From Semisulcospira habei (Eukaryota > Mollusca > Gastropoda > Semisulcospiridae): a stretch of DNA of 64,000 nucleotides. The position numbers and the translations under genes were made by a program. The stretch spans positions 207,828,899-207,892,898 of the forward strand of contig BTPG01000004.1 in the NCBI GenBank assembly GCA_036245525.1, read 5' to 3'. Shown piece after piece: positions 1 through 10,653 of this stretch; the stretch's first letter is position 1, and each line of letters starts with the position of its first letter. A model generated the notes under the pieces. That model saw only the letters and a program-made list of their open reading frames with translations. It made no database searches and had not been told where the DNA came from.

Positions 1-162
1 CTCTTTGATGCCACACAAAAGTAACCTGGCCACAACTTCTTCTGTGAACGATCAAGCAGTATTGGTTTGGACAACAGCTCGTAGGCTCACACACACACAC
101 ACACTAATTAAACACCCACATTGTTAGACCTATCTTTAAACGCCTGCACAGCTAAGAAAAAA

Positions 163-268
163 GTGGAAACGATACGGTTGCAAGAGACATAGATCCTCAT
201 GAGCCCCCGCTGATGCAAGGGCTTATGATGATCTAAGCCTCTTGCTGACACCACTTTATATCTGTGTT
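163..268. repeat. PAL-C palindrome 1
   Basis: GCAAGAGACATAGATCCTCA with return arm GATCTAAGCCTCTTGC. Confidence 0.8.
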
Positions 269-293
269 TCTTGGACTTTTTTTGGTAATGATT

Positions 294-362
294 TAACCCT
301 TTGGTTGTCCATAGCGATTTTTTATCGCTATTAAAAAATACTACCGACAGCCAAATGGTTAT
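294..362. repeat. PAL-B palindrome 1
   Basis: AACCCTTTGGTTGTCCATAG and ACTACCGACAGCCAAATGGT form the arms. Confidence 0.8.
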
Positions 363-451
363 AATAAAGACGCATTCTGCCACTACTGGCTTAAAGAAAG
401 GAGGAGGGGGGGGGGGATTAAAGTATGTCGCGCGTGACTGATTTTCGTCCA

Positions 452-2163
452 CTTACTTACTTACTTACGCCTGTCACCCCTACCCGGGTATAGGCCGTCG
501 ACGAGAGACCTCCAGCAACTCCTGTCCTGTGCTTCTCCTTCGATTCTACTCCAGGTGGTTCCCAGTCTCTTGATGTCTGCTTGGAGGTCTCGACGCCAGG
601 AGTTTCTCGGCCTACCTCTTTTCCTCTTTCCCTGGGGGTTCCATGACAATGCCTGCCTAGTGATACTGGAAGCTGGCTTTCTCAGACTGTGACCGATCCA
701 TCCCCATCTTCTTCGCCCAATTTCATTCTCTGCTGTTATCTGCTCTGTTCTCTCCCAGAGTCTGACGTTGCTGATCTTCTCTGGCCAGTAGATTTTCAAA
801 ATTCTTCTAAGGCAACTGTTCATGAAGGTCTGTACTCTGTTGACTGTGGTTTTTGTCAATCTCCATGTCTCTGCTCCATATAGGAGAACTGCTTTTACAT
901 TGGAGTTGAAAATCCGGACTTTGGTGTGTTGTGACAGCTCTCTGGAACTCCATACTTTTTTCAACTGGAGAAAGGCTGCTCTGGCTTTACCGATTCGTGC
1001 TCTGACATCTGCATCAGTGCCGCCTTTTTTGTCTATGATGCTCTCGAGATAGGTGAAGGACTCCACCTCCTCCAACGGGGTGCCAGCAAGCAAGACTGGT
1101 TCTTCCCTGGTTGCGTTCAGCCTCATTGTCTTTGTTTTCTGTTTGTGAATGGTGAGGCCCACTTGGGACGAGATGTCAGCAAGCCTCGTGGTCTTGTCCT
1201 GCATTTGTTGATGAGTGTGGGACAGTAATGCCAAGTCGTCTGCAAAATCGAGGTCGTCAAGCTGTGTCCACAGTGTCCACTGTATTCCACTTCGTCTGTG
1301 CTCTGTGGTCATCTTCATGACCCAGTCTATGGCCAGTAGGAAGAGGAACGGAGACAGCAGACACCCCTGCCTGACACCAGTTCTGACCTGGAGCTCTCTG
1401 GTGAACTGCCCTTCGTGGATCACGCGACATGTCATGCCATCATAGCTGCTCTTGATCAGGCGGACGAGCTTTGTGGGTACACCGTAGTGTCGTAGGAGTT
1501 TCCACAGAGTCTCTCGGTCCACGCTGTCAAATGCTTTCTCATAATCCACAAAGTTGACGTACAGCGGGGAGATCCACTCCAGAGACTGTTCCACGATGAT
1601 GCGGAGAGTGGCGATCTGGTCTGTACATGATCGGTTCTTCCTGAATCCTGCTTGCTGGTCTCTCAGCTGGGGGTCAACGGAGCTCTTCATTCTTTCTAGG
1701 ATGATCCTGTTGAAGACCTTTCCTGGTACTGACAGCAAGGTGATTCCTCTGTAGTTGGAACACTTGCTGAGGTCGCCTTTCTTGGGAAGCTTGATTAGGT
1801 ACCCCTCCTTCCAGTCAGCCGGCATCACCTCCTCTTCCCAGATCTTTCCAAACAGTGGGTACAGCATCTCAACTGTTGTCTCTAGGTCTGCTTTCAGAGA
1901 CTCCGCTGGGATGCCATCTGGCCCTGCTGCTTTGCCATTCTTCAAAAATGCCACTGCTTTTCTGATCTCTTCCCGGCTGGGTCTGTCACAGCTGATGGGT
2001 AGGTCGGTCTCTGCCGGCTGGATGTCTGGGGGATCGGGTGGGCTAGGTCTGTTCAGTAACTCTTCAAAATACTCGGCCCATCTGTCGAGTTGGTCTGCTC
2101 TGTCTGCAATAGGCTTGCCTTCTTTGTCTTTTACTGCTCTTTCTGTATGGCCATACTTACCCG
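452..2163 (-). mobile_element. RTE-1 LINE, copy A (5'-truncated)
   Basis: The 3' part of an RTE-type LINE, with a terminal (TAAG)n tail at 452-468 as read on the minus strand. A perfect 12-bp target-site duplication (GATTTTCGTCCA) sits at 440-451 and 2164-2175. The 5' truncation lies just before the RT domain, at residue ~437 of the full-length product. Confidence 0.93.
461..2163 (-). pseudogene. RTE-1 reverse transcriptase, 3' fragment (copy A)
   Basis: About 567 uninterrupted codons of the RTE-1 pol after truncation. Visible motifs are [27 protein letters not shown], the [11 protein letters not shown] block and the catalytic [10 protein letters not shown]. The C-terminal region ends [17 protein letters not shown]. 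The endonuclease is missing, so the copy cannot be autonomous. The reading frame runs on into flanking DNA before the truncation point. Confidence 0.92.
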
Positions 2164-2204
2164 GATTTTCGTCCAGCTTCGCAATAATGACTTCACCTGC
2201 CTTG

Positions 2205-2429
2205 TTAACCCGTTCAGTGCCGAGAAAAATTAATATGAACGCCACCCAACTGCAAGAAGTATAGATCCTCATGAGCCCCCGCAGTTGCGGGGACTCATGA
2301 GGATCTATACCTCTTGCTGACGCCACTTTGAATCCATGTTGCTGAGACAGCTAGCTAGGCTTTAAATGGTGTGGAATCAACGAAGATTGTACTAATACAA
2401 TCTGCGTCAGCTGGCGTTGAACGGGTCAA
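2205..2429. mobile_element. Complete PAL-C element
   Basis: TTAACCCGTTCAGTGCCGAG to GCGTTGAACGGGTCAA. The off-centre hairpin core (about 2250-2318) is AGATCCTCATGAGCCCCCGC and its complement. A unique ~100-bp segment follows the hairpin, which is why this family is asymmetric. Confidence 0.87.
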
Positions 2430-2543
2430 ACAGGAATTGACGTGCAACATTAACTCATTACATCCTGATGCTGATTTAAAAAAAAAAATACTTAGTGTCC
2501 TATGAAGGCTACATTACAAAATATAGGGGACGGGTCAAACATT

Positions 2544-2618
2544 TTAGCTCAAGGGTGGTGCCAGAATAGCTTGGCGCCTCAGGCGCCAAGCTATTCTGGC
2601 ACCACCCTTGAACTATCA
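2544..2618. repeat. PAL-A palindrome 1
   Basis: Arms CAAGGGTGGTGCCAGAATAG and its complement around GGCGCCTCAGGCGCC. Embedded in a larger element from TTAACTCATTACATCCTGA (2450) to ATCAGGATAAAAAGGGTT (2662). Confidence 0.9.
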
Positions 2619-2804
2619 GTCAAATTTATTTCAATCAACCGTGTATCAGGATAAAAAGGGTTCACTCAATAAATACTGAGGATGAAATTATCCATTTATT
2701 TCTCTTTATTTTTTATTTTTATTTTTTAGATAGATAGGACCTTTGAGGTCTACGTTACAGTTCTTGATGCAGATAGACCATATTTCAAGGGTGATAGCTT
2801 GGCG

Positions 2805-3197
2805 CCTACAGGCGAGGGAGGCAACCAGAATGAATGGACTCAACCATGATCAGAACGTCCTCCGCATGAAAGCCGGCGGGTCGTTTTTTGGAAGTATGTG
2901 ATATTGCTTTCATGTAATCTGTACCCTCGGCTTTGTCCCCTCACCTACAGGCGAGGCAGGCAACCAGAATGAATAGACTCAACCATGATCAGAACATCCT
3001 CATGGAAGCGGGCCGTTTCTTGGAAGTACGTGATATTGCTTTCATGGAATCTGTACGCTCTGTCCCTCGCCTATAGGCGAGGCAGGCAACCAGAATGAAT
3101 GGACTCAACCATGATCAGAACGTCCTCAAGTGGAAGCGGGCCGTTTCTTGGAAGTACGTGATATTGCTTTCATGGAATCTGTACGCTCTGTGTCCCC
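2805..3197. repeat. Tandem array, three ~126-139-bp units
   Basis: Units start at about 2805, 2944 and 3070. Each holds GCAACCAGAATGAAT, ACTCAACCATGATCAGAAC and GTGATATTGCTTTCATG. Units 2 and 3 are closer to each other than to unit 1. The array begins inside a PAL-A half-arm (GATAGCTTGGCGCCTACAGG), so an element fragment became part of the unit. Confidence 0.85.
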
Positions 3198-3467
3198 GGG
3201 CCGCCTCAAGTTAACCTGCGGCCAACTCACATTGGTTGTCTTCCTTTGATTCGCTAACGCACATCGAGGAAGACACCCAGTGTGCCTCCAGCCCTGACCC
3301 TCAAGCCCTTAAAACTACCGCATCTGCGAAAGAAATAGTATCTCATTTGTCCCTGCAGAAGATGGTGCGGTATTAGCGCAGGTCACTGAAGGGTCCCAGT
3401 GAGACTGCTATATATGCCTCTGCGGCACTGTGCCGCTAGCAAAGCTACTATGTCCCCAATGCGCAAA

Positions 3468-3512
3468 AGGCCATCGGGCCGGCGTCCGCCGCCGTCGGCC
3501 CGATGGCCATGG
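3468..3512. repeat. GC-rich hairpin
   Basis: AAGGCCATCGGGCCGGC pairs with GCCCGATGGCCAT around GTCCGCCGCC. Confidence 0.82.
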
Positions 3513-3536
3513 TGCAATGGGTCTATTTGTTTTAAG

Positions 3537-3640
3537 AGACGCAAGATTTTCATTGCATAAAGATGAAAATCTCGCTTTTCTAAAAAAAGAAAAAAAGAAA
3601 GAAAAAAGAAGACATACTGGCTTTTGCCAAATAGCGACAG
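3537..3640. repeat. PAL-G palindrome 1
   Basis: CGCAAGATTTTCATTG and GATGAAAATCTCGCTTTTC, then an A-rich run and CATACTGGCTTTTGCCA. Confidence 0.8.
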
Positions 3641-4149
3641 AACTGCTAGTAATGATAACTGATGCCGTTTCCAGCACATTTTTAACAAAGTTTTATTTTA
3701 TTTTATGGATACATTAGACTCCTGCGTAAAATTGTGTGTGCGTGCGCACGTGAGTGCGTGCGCGCGTGCTAACCATTTATATAAAGTTCCATTTCCTTTC
3801 CAGGCCGACTTAATTTTGTTTCATTACTGACGCAGTTTGAATGTGGGTATTCTGCTCTTTCCTCCTTCGCGCTACGTAGGAGAGTCAGTTCCCTGGTTGC
3901 GAACAACTTGAGGGGCAGTTAAAAACATTAATTTGTTGCATGTGCCTACTCACATGGATTGTGAAGAGAAGGGTAGAAAAGTCTGATTTGAACAAGATAA
4001 CATTGAGAACCGGTGGTACTGACGAAACCCTGGAGCAGACCGCTTTCAAGCAAAACTGAGCGAATTTTGGTCCAATTTGCATTATTGCAAGAAACTCGAA
4101 GAACATTTCACCCCTTCGCCGAGGAGAAAAAAAACTTAAACGTGAACAT

Positions 4150-4195
4150 GATTCAGCGGCAAGAGACATAGATCCTCATGAGCTCCCGCGTGGGG
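4150..4195. repeat. PAL-C left half
   Basis: GCAAGAGACATAGATCCTCATG then GAGCTCCCGC, with no return arm. Confidence 0.75.
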
Positions 4196-4348
4196 TTAAA
4201 TGGGTTAACTACTAATTTCTTGTAACTATTTTGTTTTTGAGGACTGATATGGTAATAACCTCGTCCTCAAGAATGCCGCTACAGGTGCTGTTTAGGGCAC
4301 TGGTGTCTGCATGCATTAGGCTTTTAACTCTTCCACTGTTGGTAACGC

Positions 4349-4570
4349 TTAACCTCTTCGCTGCCGAAAAAAAGTGAACCGCAAGAGATATAGATCCTCA
4401 TGAGCCTCCGCGACTGCTGGGGCTCATGAGGATCTATGCCTCTTGCTGAAACCAATTTGCACCCATGTTTTTTAACGGTTTTGGCTTTTGGTCGTTGAAG
4501 TGAACCAAGATTTTAGAAACAAAAATGTACGTACAGCGTACTGAGGTACAGTGGCAGGGAAGGGGCAACA
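4349..4570. mobile_element. Complete PAL-C element
   Basis: TTAACCTCTTCGCTGCCG to GTGGCAGGGAAGGGGCAA, hairpin core about 4382-4451. Confidence 0.82.
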
Positions 4571-4745
4571 GAGAGATATTATGAGCTTCCAGTCTGTATT
4601 AGAGAAGTTGACCAGAACCGTCACGACCTCCACGAAGCCGCGGGTCACTTAGTTCTGGAAATGTATAACGGTTTCTTGGAAGCTGGTCACCTTTAGTACT
4701 ACGGAAGATTTACCAGGAACATTTATACAGGAGATCATCAACTCG

Positions 4746-4855
4746 TAACCCGGCCATGGCCGGGCTGTCGGCTGTAGCGCTTTTTGTCGAGGTGATTCCT
4801 GAAGGAATCACCTCGACAAAAATCGCTACGGGCAGCCGATGGGTTAACCATTTAC
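4746..4855. repeat. PAL-B palindrome 2
   Basis: GATTCCTGAAGGAATC centre with TTTTTGTCGAGGTGATTCC and complement. A CGGCCATGGCCG mini-palindrome has been added to the left arm. Confidence 0.87.
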
Positions 4856-5342
4856 TGCCCCGGAGGTCGCTGGAACCTTGACCGGAATGTCCTGAGGGAA
4901 CCGGAATGTCCTGAAGGAAGCGGAGCCTTTCTTGGAAAAGTTGCGGTGAGTCGCTTTCAGGGAATCTCAGTGGTGACTTCTTGGAGGCCTTCTGTGTCCC
5001 CGACTTGACCTTCCAGTCCTTTACAGAACTGTTTAGCAAGTACGCAAACCTGCCGTCTGCAAATGGAACAGATGGTCAGATATGCCCCTGCTGCTGCAGG
5101 GCTTGTGAGAACTTATTTCTTTTGCAGATCCTGTTACTCAGTGACTCATGAGAATTCATTATGCTGGCTCTGGGCCTGGTTGCTACACTGAGAGCACCAG
5201 TAGATGGGACGCTGGCTAAAGTTCTCTGCTGAAACAGGTTCTCAGTGTCTGTCCTGCGTCAACTCATTACATCCTGAGGCTGAAAGTATCAGCAAAAAAG
5301 TTAGACATCCTTCGAGGTCTGTGTCACAGTTGTGGAGACATA

Positions 5343-5434
5343 TCGACCATGATAGTTCAAGGGTGATGTCAGAATAGCTTGGCGCCTACAGGCGCCAAGC
5401 TATTCTGACACCACCCTTGAACTATCATGGTCGA
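5343..5434. repeat. PAL-A palindrome 2
   Basis: TCGACCATGATAGTTCAAGG to the complementary end, 92 bp, with GTGATGTCAG in the left arm and CTGACACCAC in the right. Confidence 0.92.
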
Positions 5435-5760
5435 TCCACATTCTGTCGTAGCATGTCAGGGCCTTAAGGGTTTACTATAAAAATAAAAATAAATTAAAAA
5501 AAAAATTCTAGAGTGTTCGCCTCGCTAGAGTTTTTGATAGCCGGTATTTTTCTTTGAGTAGCACCGTAGCCAGAATAGCACCTGCTGCCAAAAGCAGATC
5601 AAAATCAAACGAGTTTATTGCAAAGTCCGGTATTCTTCAACAATTTTCAGTATTCCTAACTCCGGTATTTCTCTTTTCTAGTCGGCATCGTCTACCGGCT
5701 GCTACTGTCCTTGTCGGTATTTGCCTTAAAAAAAACCGGTAAAATGCCGAGAATTACAGG

Positions 5761-5875
5761 TTAACCCTTTAGCTGTCGGTAGCGCTTTTAGTCGCGGTGA
5801 TTCCTGCGGGAATCAAAGGCAGTCGCGGGGGCTCATGAGGATATAATTATGTCTCTTGTTCAGACCGTTTTGTAT
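5761..5875. repeat. PAL-B/PAL-C chimera
   Basis: The PAL-B left arm and centre (TTAACCCTTTAGCTGTCGG...TTCCTGCGGGAATCA) run directly into a PAL-C right arm (GTCGCGGGGGCTCATGAGG). Confidence 0.82.
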
Positions 5876-6189
5876 CCATGTTCCTCGGACCGTCACCGAC
5901 GGCTTCTCAGCGGTCGTTGGATGAACAAAGACTGATTTCATTATAAAACAATAACCCGGCGCGTCCGACCGCAATGGCACGGAGGGCGTTTAACCCCTTC
6001 GCTGCCAGTGATCACGGATTTCGCGTCAAAAATCACTGCACACCGACTGAGGGAAAACTGGCATGTTCACAAAATGTGTAGGGTCCTTGTGTGCAAGGGG
6101 GACCGAAACTCGATGATAGCATTGCTTACAAAATGTACAGGGTCGTTACGCCTTTGTGTGCGACAAGGGGGACAGAAATAGGATATATA

Positions 6190-6300
6190 TATATGCCTCC
6201 CCCCACACCCACACCCACCCATCCACCCCCCCCCCCTCCAACCCCCACCTGTGAAACTATACGCCGTCATTTTACCCTCCCACCCACACCCACACCCGCA
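6190..6300. repeat. C/A-rich simple repeat
   Basis: CACACCCACCC-type low-complexity tract with two blocks. Confidence 0.85.
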
Positions 6301-6366
6301 CCGAACCCCGGCGGATATAAAACGGGCCAAATTTATCATGCACACCTGCTGTCACTTTCTGATAAG

Positions 6367-6480
6367 GCACAACAGAACTTGTTACGAGCGACCACCCTCG
6401 AGAGATCACCTGCCACTAAAGACCGTCGTTCAGGTGGCTGTAGCCACCCGAACGATGGTCTTTGAAGGCCCACTACCGCC
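6367..6480. repeat. PAL-F palindrome 1
   Basis: CAGAACTTGTTACGAGCGACC outer part; hairpin AAAGACCGTCGTTCAGGTGG with CCACCCGAACGATGGTCTTT. Right outer arm missing. Confidence 0.82.
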
Positions 6481-6597
6481 GTAACTGTTTAAATATACAC
6501 TTATGTAACAAATGGCTACGAAACGCTACACACTAGGTCTAGTTATGGTTCCATGGTCGAGCCATATCTTGCTGTGGCGTGTCGCGGGCAGAATGGG

Positions 6598-6712
6598 TCA
6601 ATGACAGGTGACACTTTCGTTCAAAATTTTTCTTGAACGGGGACCTGTCATTGAAAACGAATCTTTTGCCTCGCAAACAAAGACGGTTGCTCAAAACAGG
6701 TTGTACTGTATA
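6598..6712. repeat. PAL-F-like element
   Basis: CAATGACAGGTGACACTTTCG and CGGGGACCTGTCATTG pair; ends GCTCAAAACAGGTTGTACTG. Confidence 0.7.
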
Positions 6713-6904
6713 CACTCCTTTTTATCGCTGTGAAAAATGGGCTGGCGAGGCAAGCCAGCCTAACAAGATCTGAATCAGTACGATTGTTGGTGCTGTCTCA
6801 AATCAATGTTTATTGCAACATAATCAGTAACTTGAGCTCGTCCACTGACGACCTTGCCGGGCCCCTAGCAAAATGAAACGCTTCTTGATTTTCAAAGGTG
6901 ACGC

Positions 6905-7019
6905 CCCAGTAGCAAAGCGTCTTTGGTCCCACGACGACCGCAGTGGGCCCGCGCACAAACGGCCGTACGCCGCGGGCCCACTGCGGCCGTCGTGGGGCCG
7001 AGGACCTTTGCTTACTGGG
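6905..7019. repeat. PAL-D palindrome 1
   Basis: CCCAGTAGCAAAGCGTCTTTG to CAAAGG.., ending CTTTGCTTACTGGG, with inner arms GCAGTGGGCCCGCG and CGCGGGCCCACTGC. Very GC-rich. Confidence 0.9.
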
Positions 7020-7099
7020 TAAGTGTGGTTTCTTGATAAAGCATTGTTCCACTGTGCACGCGCTCTAAAGACTGTAACGCACGCAGACTTGCCCACAGT

Positions 7100-8570
7100 C
7101 TTACGCACAGACTCTCACGCAACAGACGCATACACCGCCACTGACTCAGACGGGCGCATTCATGCGGTAAAACACAACACACGGGCTCCCTTTCTAAAGT
7201 AACCTTTATACACTATAAATGAAAAAAGAATGACTTAAATAACTATCAACTATATACAATGCTCTCCTATCACACACTCAAATCACAGTATCTTTGCCAG
7301 GCTAGGTTTTAGTCTCTCAATGTCTCCAACCTGTTTGATGTTGTTGCCTGGTTACGTTGGTCCTTCTCACGTCTAGGCGTGAAAGTCCTTCGTCGTACGC
7401 TTATTGCCGTCCTGTCTCTTCGGGCACGGACGTCCTCGTTCTCGTACGGTACTCAGTTCTCACTTTGACTTGGGTGTCTTGGTCCCAGTCAGAATCACTC
7501 TCAGAAGAGCTGGAGGGATGACCTCACGTAGGTCCCACCTGCGACTCGACGTCTCGGCGTCCGTCTTCCACTCTCGTTACAAGAACTCTGAAATAAACAA
7601 AAGTCCCAACGTAACACTTGCTAAACACACAACATATTGGATCAATGAGAAACGTCACGTAACCTGGCTGATACAAATAACTCACACGTTCATTCACACA
7701 CACACACGTACTTCATAAACTATTTTCATATCACCCCCATATCTGTCACTATCTTAAAATACATTATAGCCTAACTGACACTCTTGCTATACATTACTCT
7801 ATACCCTGGAAAAGACTATGCTTAACCAACCACGTACTATCTTCATAGCGGCTTAGACATACACACTTCATATTCCTTTAGTCATCTATCTCGGTAAACA
7901 ACTGTATACAAAACACCGGTTACTTCACCGAATTCTAAACATACATAACTAAACCAGACCGGAACACCGCTATACAACCACATTAATCTTACCACGCATA
8001 CTGTCTTTAACTAAACAACTATCAATACTACATTTATAGAAACATACCTGAAATCTAGGCTTCAGAGTCTTGGAATGCGGGCTAGGTAACTCAACAACCG
8101 TTCCATACGACAAAACAGCCCGCACTAACCAAACTAGACCTCTGACAGTCACAGCTTCCGCCTAGAACTCACTAAACAGAACTCACTAAAAAATCCCGTG
8201 CTAACCATGTCTTACAGATTTCCCGTGCGTCGAATGCCACCACAAACAAACCGTTAACAAAACCCGTACCGTACTAATCCTACTCGTTAACAAAAACCGT
8301 ACCGTACTAATCCTACTAAATGAGCACTATGCCCGAGCATAGAGCTTCATCACACTGTTCTACCCTTCGTTTCGCGATTCACGCGAGCAAACACACGTGA
8401 CAATGGTTATCCACTGGCATCGAGGAACTCTCATACAAAGGGGACGAAATACAGGAAAGTCGTTTCATTTTACATCATGTTCAAAGCCTCGCCGCATTGC
8501 AAGACACCCTAAGAACATTTCTAAAAGAAATAATGCGAACCTAGACAGAGCAATGGAGAGCATATTTTTT
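7100..8570. other. Unassigned 1.5-kb AT/CT-rich intergenic stretch
   Basis: No convincing ORF, splice pattern or palindrome besides the 31-bp tandem repeat at 8263 and a short (CA)n at 7697-7710. Composition differs from the flanking palindrome-rich DNA. It could be the non-coding part of an unrecognised element. Confidence 0.4.
8263..8323. repeat. Two-unit ~31-bp tandem repeat
   Basis: ACCGTACCGTACTAATCCTA is repeated with GTTAACAAAA spacers. Confidence 0.75.
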
Positions 8571-8865
8571 ATTTCATTTGCGGGATAATGTATACAAATT
8601 CAGTCTTTCGGCTTATGCGCGCCGTACGACTCGAAAGTGTATGACTCGAAAGCGGGATGAAAAGGTAGCGCGAATAGACTTTATGTCGACGGCCCTGCCG
8701 ACATGTACATTACAGGGGGTATATTGCATAATAAAGATGAGTGTTTCCGCGTGCGTCATAAAAGAAGCGTTCAGGGTCCAAGGTGAAGGCCGGATTTCGT
8801 GCCATTTTCTCCAGTTTTGACTGGCTGCTAGTAGGTTTTCGCGTATTGAATATGTTTTTCAAGTT

Positions 8866-8942
8866 AACCTTTTAGGTGTCGGTAGTGGGTTTTTGTTGCG
8901 ATTAATCGCGACAGAAACCGCTGCAGACACGCAAAGGGTTAA
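8866..8942. repeat. PAL-B palindrome 4
   Basis: GGTGTCGGTAGTGGGTTTTTG with TTAATCGCGACAGAAACCGC; the GATTCC centre is missing. Confidence 0.8.
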
Positions 8943-9268
8943 CTTATTACTCTTCAAACTTAACTTCGTGTGACAGCTCCTTCAGTTTTCAAAGTCAGCT
9001 AAACTTGTACTATGCTCAAAGCTGCCCTCAAGGCAAAAAGTCGGGCTTGCTCCAAATGCCATGTCCGTTGACAGGTCCTGGCAAATCAAAGCGGCACAGA
9101 GTGCGCCTGAACTAATCAGTGTTTAGGTCGCGCTCCATAGTCAGTAGTGATAGCCGTCTCCGTGTCCTCCATAATAAACCGCCCGTTTAACACATTCTGC
9201 CCCAGGACCGAAATCCCCAAATTTTGAAGTTGTCCTCTGAAGGACTGTATTACAATTCTATAGACAGA

Positions 9269-9361
9269 TCGAGCACGATAGTTCAAGGGTGGTGCCAGAA
9301 TAGCTTGGCGTCTATGGGCGCCAGGCTATTCTGGCACCACCCTTGTGACTATCATGCTCGA
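9269..9361. repeat. PAL-A palindrome 3
   Basis: TCGAGCACGATAG pairs with CTATCATGCTCGA; loop-side arm GGCGTC/GGCGCC has drifted. Confidence 0.92.
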
Positions 9362-9862
9362 TCCACGTCTTGCTGTGGTGTGTGTCGAGGCTGAATGAGC
9401 TCAGTATGGCCGGCCGTCCATTATCACTCCGGTGCCGTGGACGTCAACCCGATAATATGGGGTGAGGGAGGAGGCTGAGCTCATCAATATTGCTGCAAAA
9501 GTGCCGTACAGCGACCGCGGCGCTGCCGGCGTCAACAGCCGTATAGACACGCAGCTATTGTTGCGGCAGGTCCACCTTGAATGAGTTAAATGAACATGCA
9601 CGATATCAGTGTAACCAGTCTTTTATTTATTGTCTGGCTTGGGTGACACGGTTACTGATCGCCGGACCAATCTGCTTTGAATTACTCATGACGGCGGCCC
9701 CGCGATATTGGGTCACCAGTCCTGGTATTCCACACATCACAACCATCTGGTTATCGCGCACACCGCAGAAAGTTCCTTAAGTCGACACAAGCTCCTCCCA
9801 ATGCGCTTTGGGAGGCACATAAATGTACATTTTCGGGCTCATGTGTCTTGAAGGGATACTAA

Positions 9863-9950
9863 AGAGACATAGATCTACATGTGTCCCCGCAGCCTGATAG
9901 ATCTACATGTGTCCCCGCAGCCTGATAGATCTTCATGTGTCCCCAGACAG
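9863..9950. repeat. ~27-bp tandem repeat from PAL-C-like sequence
   Basis: Three units of ATAGATCTACATGTGTCCCC with GCAGCCTG spacers. The unit resembles a mutated single arm of PAL-C (AGATCCTCATGAGCCCC). Confidence 0.75.
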
Positions 9951-10091
9951 CCTCACTAGCGAGGGAGCTCTTAACTTACCCGTACAGTGCCAGTCAAGTT
10001 GACGCGGCACTGACTGTAATGTATCTCTGCCATCGTCGATAATTCAGTCAACACGGCCAAAACCCCCTAGATGTCACAGGAACATGGATTC

Positions 10092-10180
10092 AAAGTGGTC
10101 AGTGTTTACAAGAGGTATAGATCCTCATGAGCCCCCGCAGGTGCGGGGGCACAATGAGGATCTATACCTCTTGCAGTTGC
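10092..10180. repeat. PAL-C palindrome
   Basis: CAAGAGGTATAGATCCTCAT and ATGAGGATCTATACCTCTTG; both arms share GGTATAG where most copies have GACATAG or GGCATAG. Confidence 0.88.
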
Positions 10181-10653
10181 CAGGTGGTGTCCGAAGAGAG
10201 TCTGTAAATCATTCACTCTTCGACTGATGATGCAAATACAGCGCGGGCTTACATTTGCATTCACTGAGCCGGACCGACAAAAGGGCAACAAGATATTTCA
10301 TCCCAACGTGTACCGTATTGTTTGGAGATCACGTGCGTTTTTCTTTTCAAGGAACATTCAGAGTTGTTCATATTTTTAAGCTTATCCTTCTGATGCCGGC
10401 ATTTCCTCCTCTCTAAGCCAACCTCTGATCAACACTGACACGCGCCGACGCACACAAATAAAGCCGGACACACGGCGCTTCAGTCCCGCCATCAGCTCTG
10501 CGGGGTCGTGTGGCGGACAGGAATTCTGAAGGAGAAGAATAGCACGAGCAGCAAAATGACGTCACAATAAGCTTCACGTCATGGCATCGCAAGTCTCACG
10601 ACGCCGTGTACGCGGCAGTGACGAACTGATTTGAAGTTGCTAAACCCGCGTGT

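Larger units (their letters stand above)
9362..10640. other. Intergenic stretch with PAL-C material only
   Basis: Apart from the tandem repeat at 9863 and the PAL-C copy at 10092, nothing is recognised. 10440-10640 is relatively CpG-rich. Confidence 0.4.

Noticed and set aside
1755..2264. Long plus-strand frame of 169 codons
   Set aside because: It is the antisense of the RTE-1 reverse transcriptase; the same shadow appears at every RTE-1 copy.
2205..2429. Hairpins as Rho-independent terminators
   Set aside because: The sequence is eukaryotic, the hairpins are dispersed repeats and they lack U-tracts.
2805..3197. Tandem array considered as a CRISPR-like array
   Set aside because: Units are ~130 bp without constant short repeats and unique spacers, in a eukaryotic context.
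10500..10640. CpG-rich patch as a possible promoter island
   Set aside because: No adjoining host exon on either strand; it directly abuts the RTE-1 insertion.
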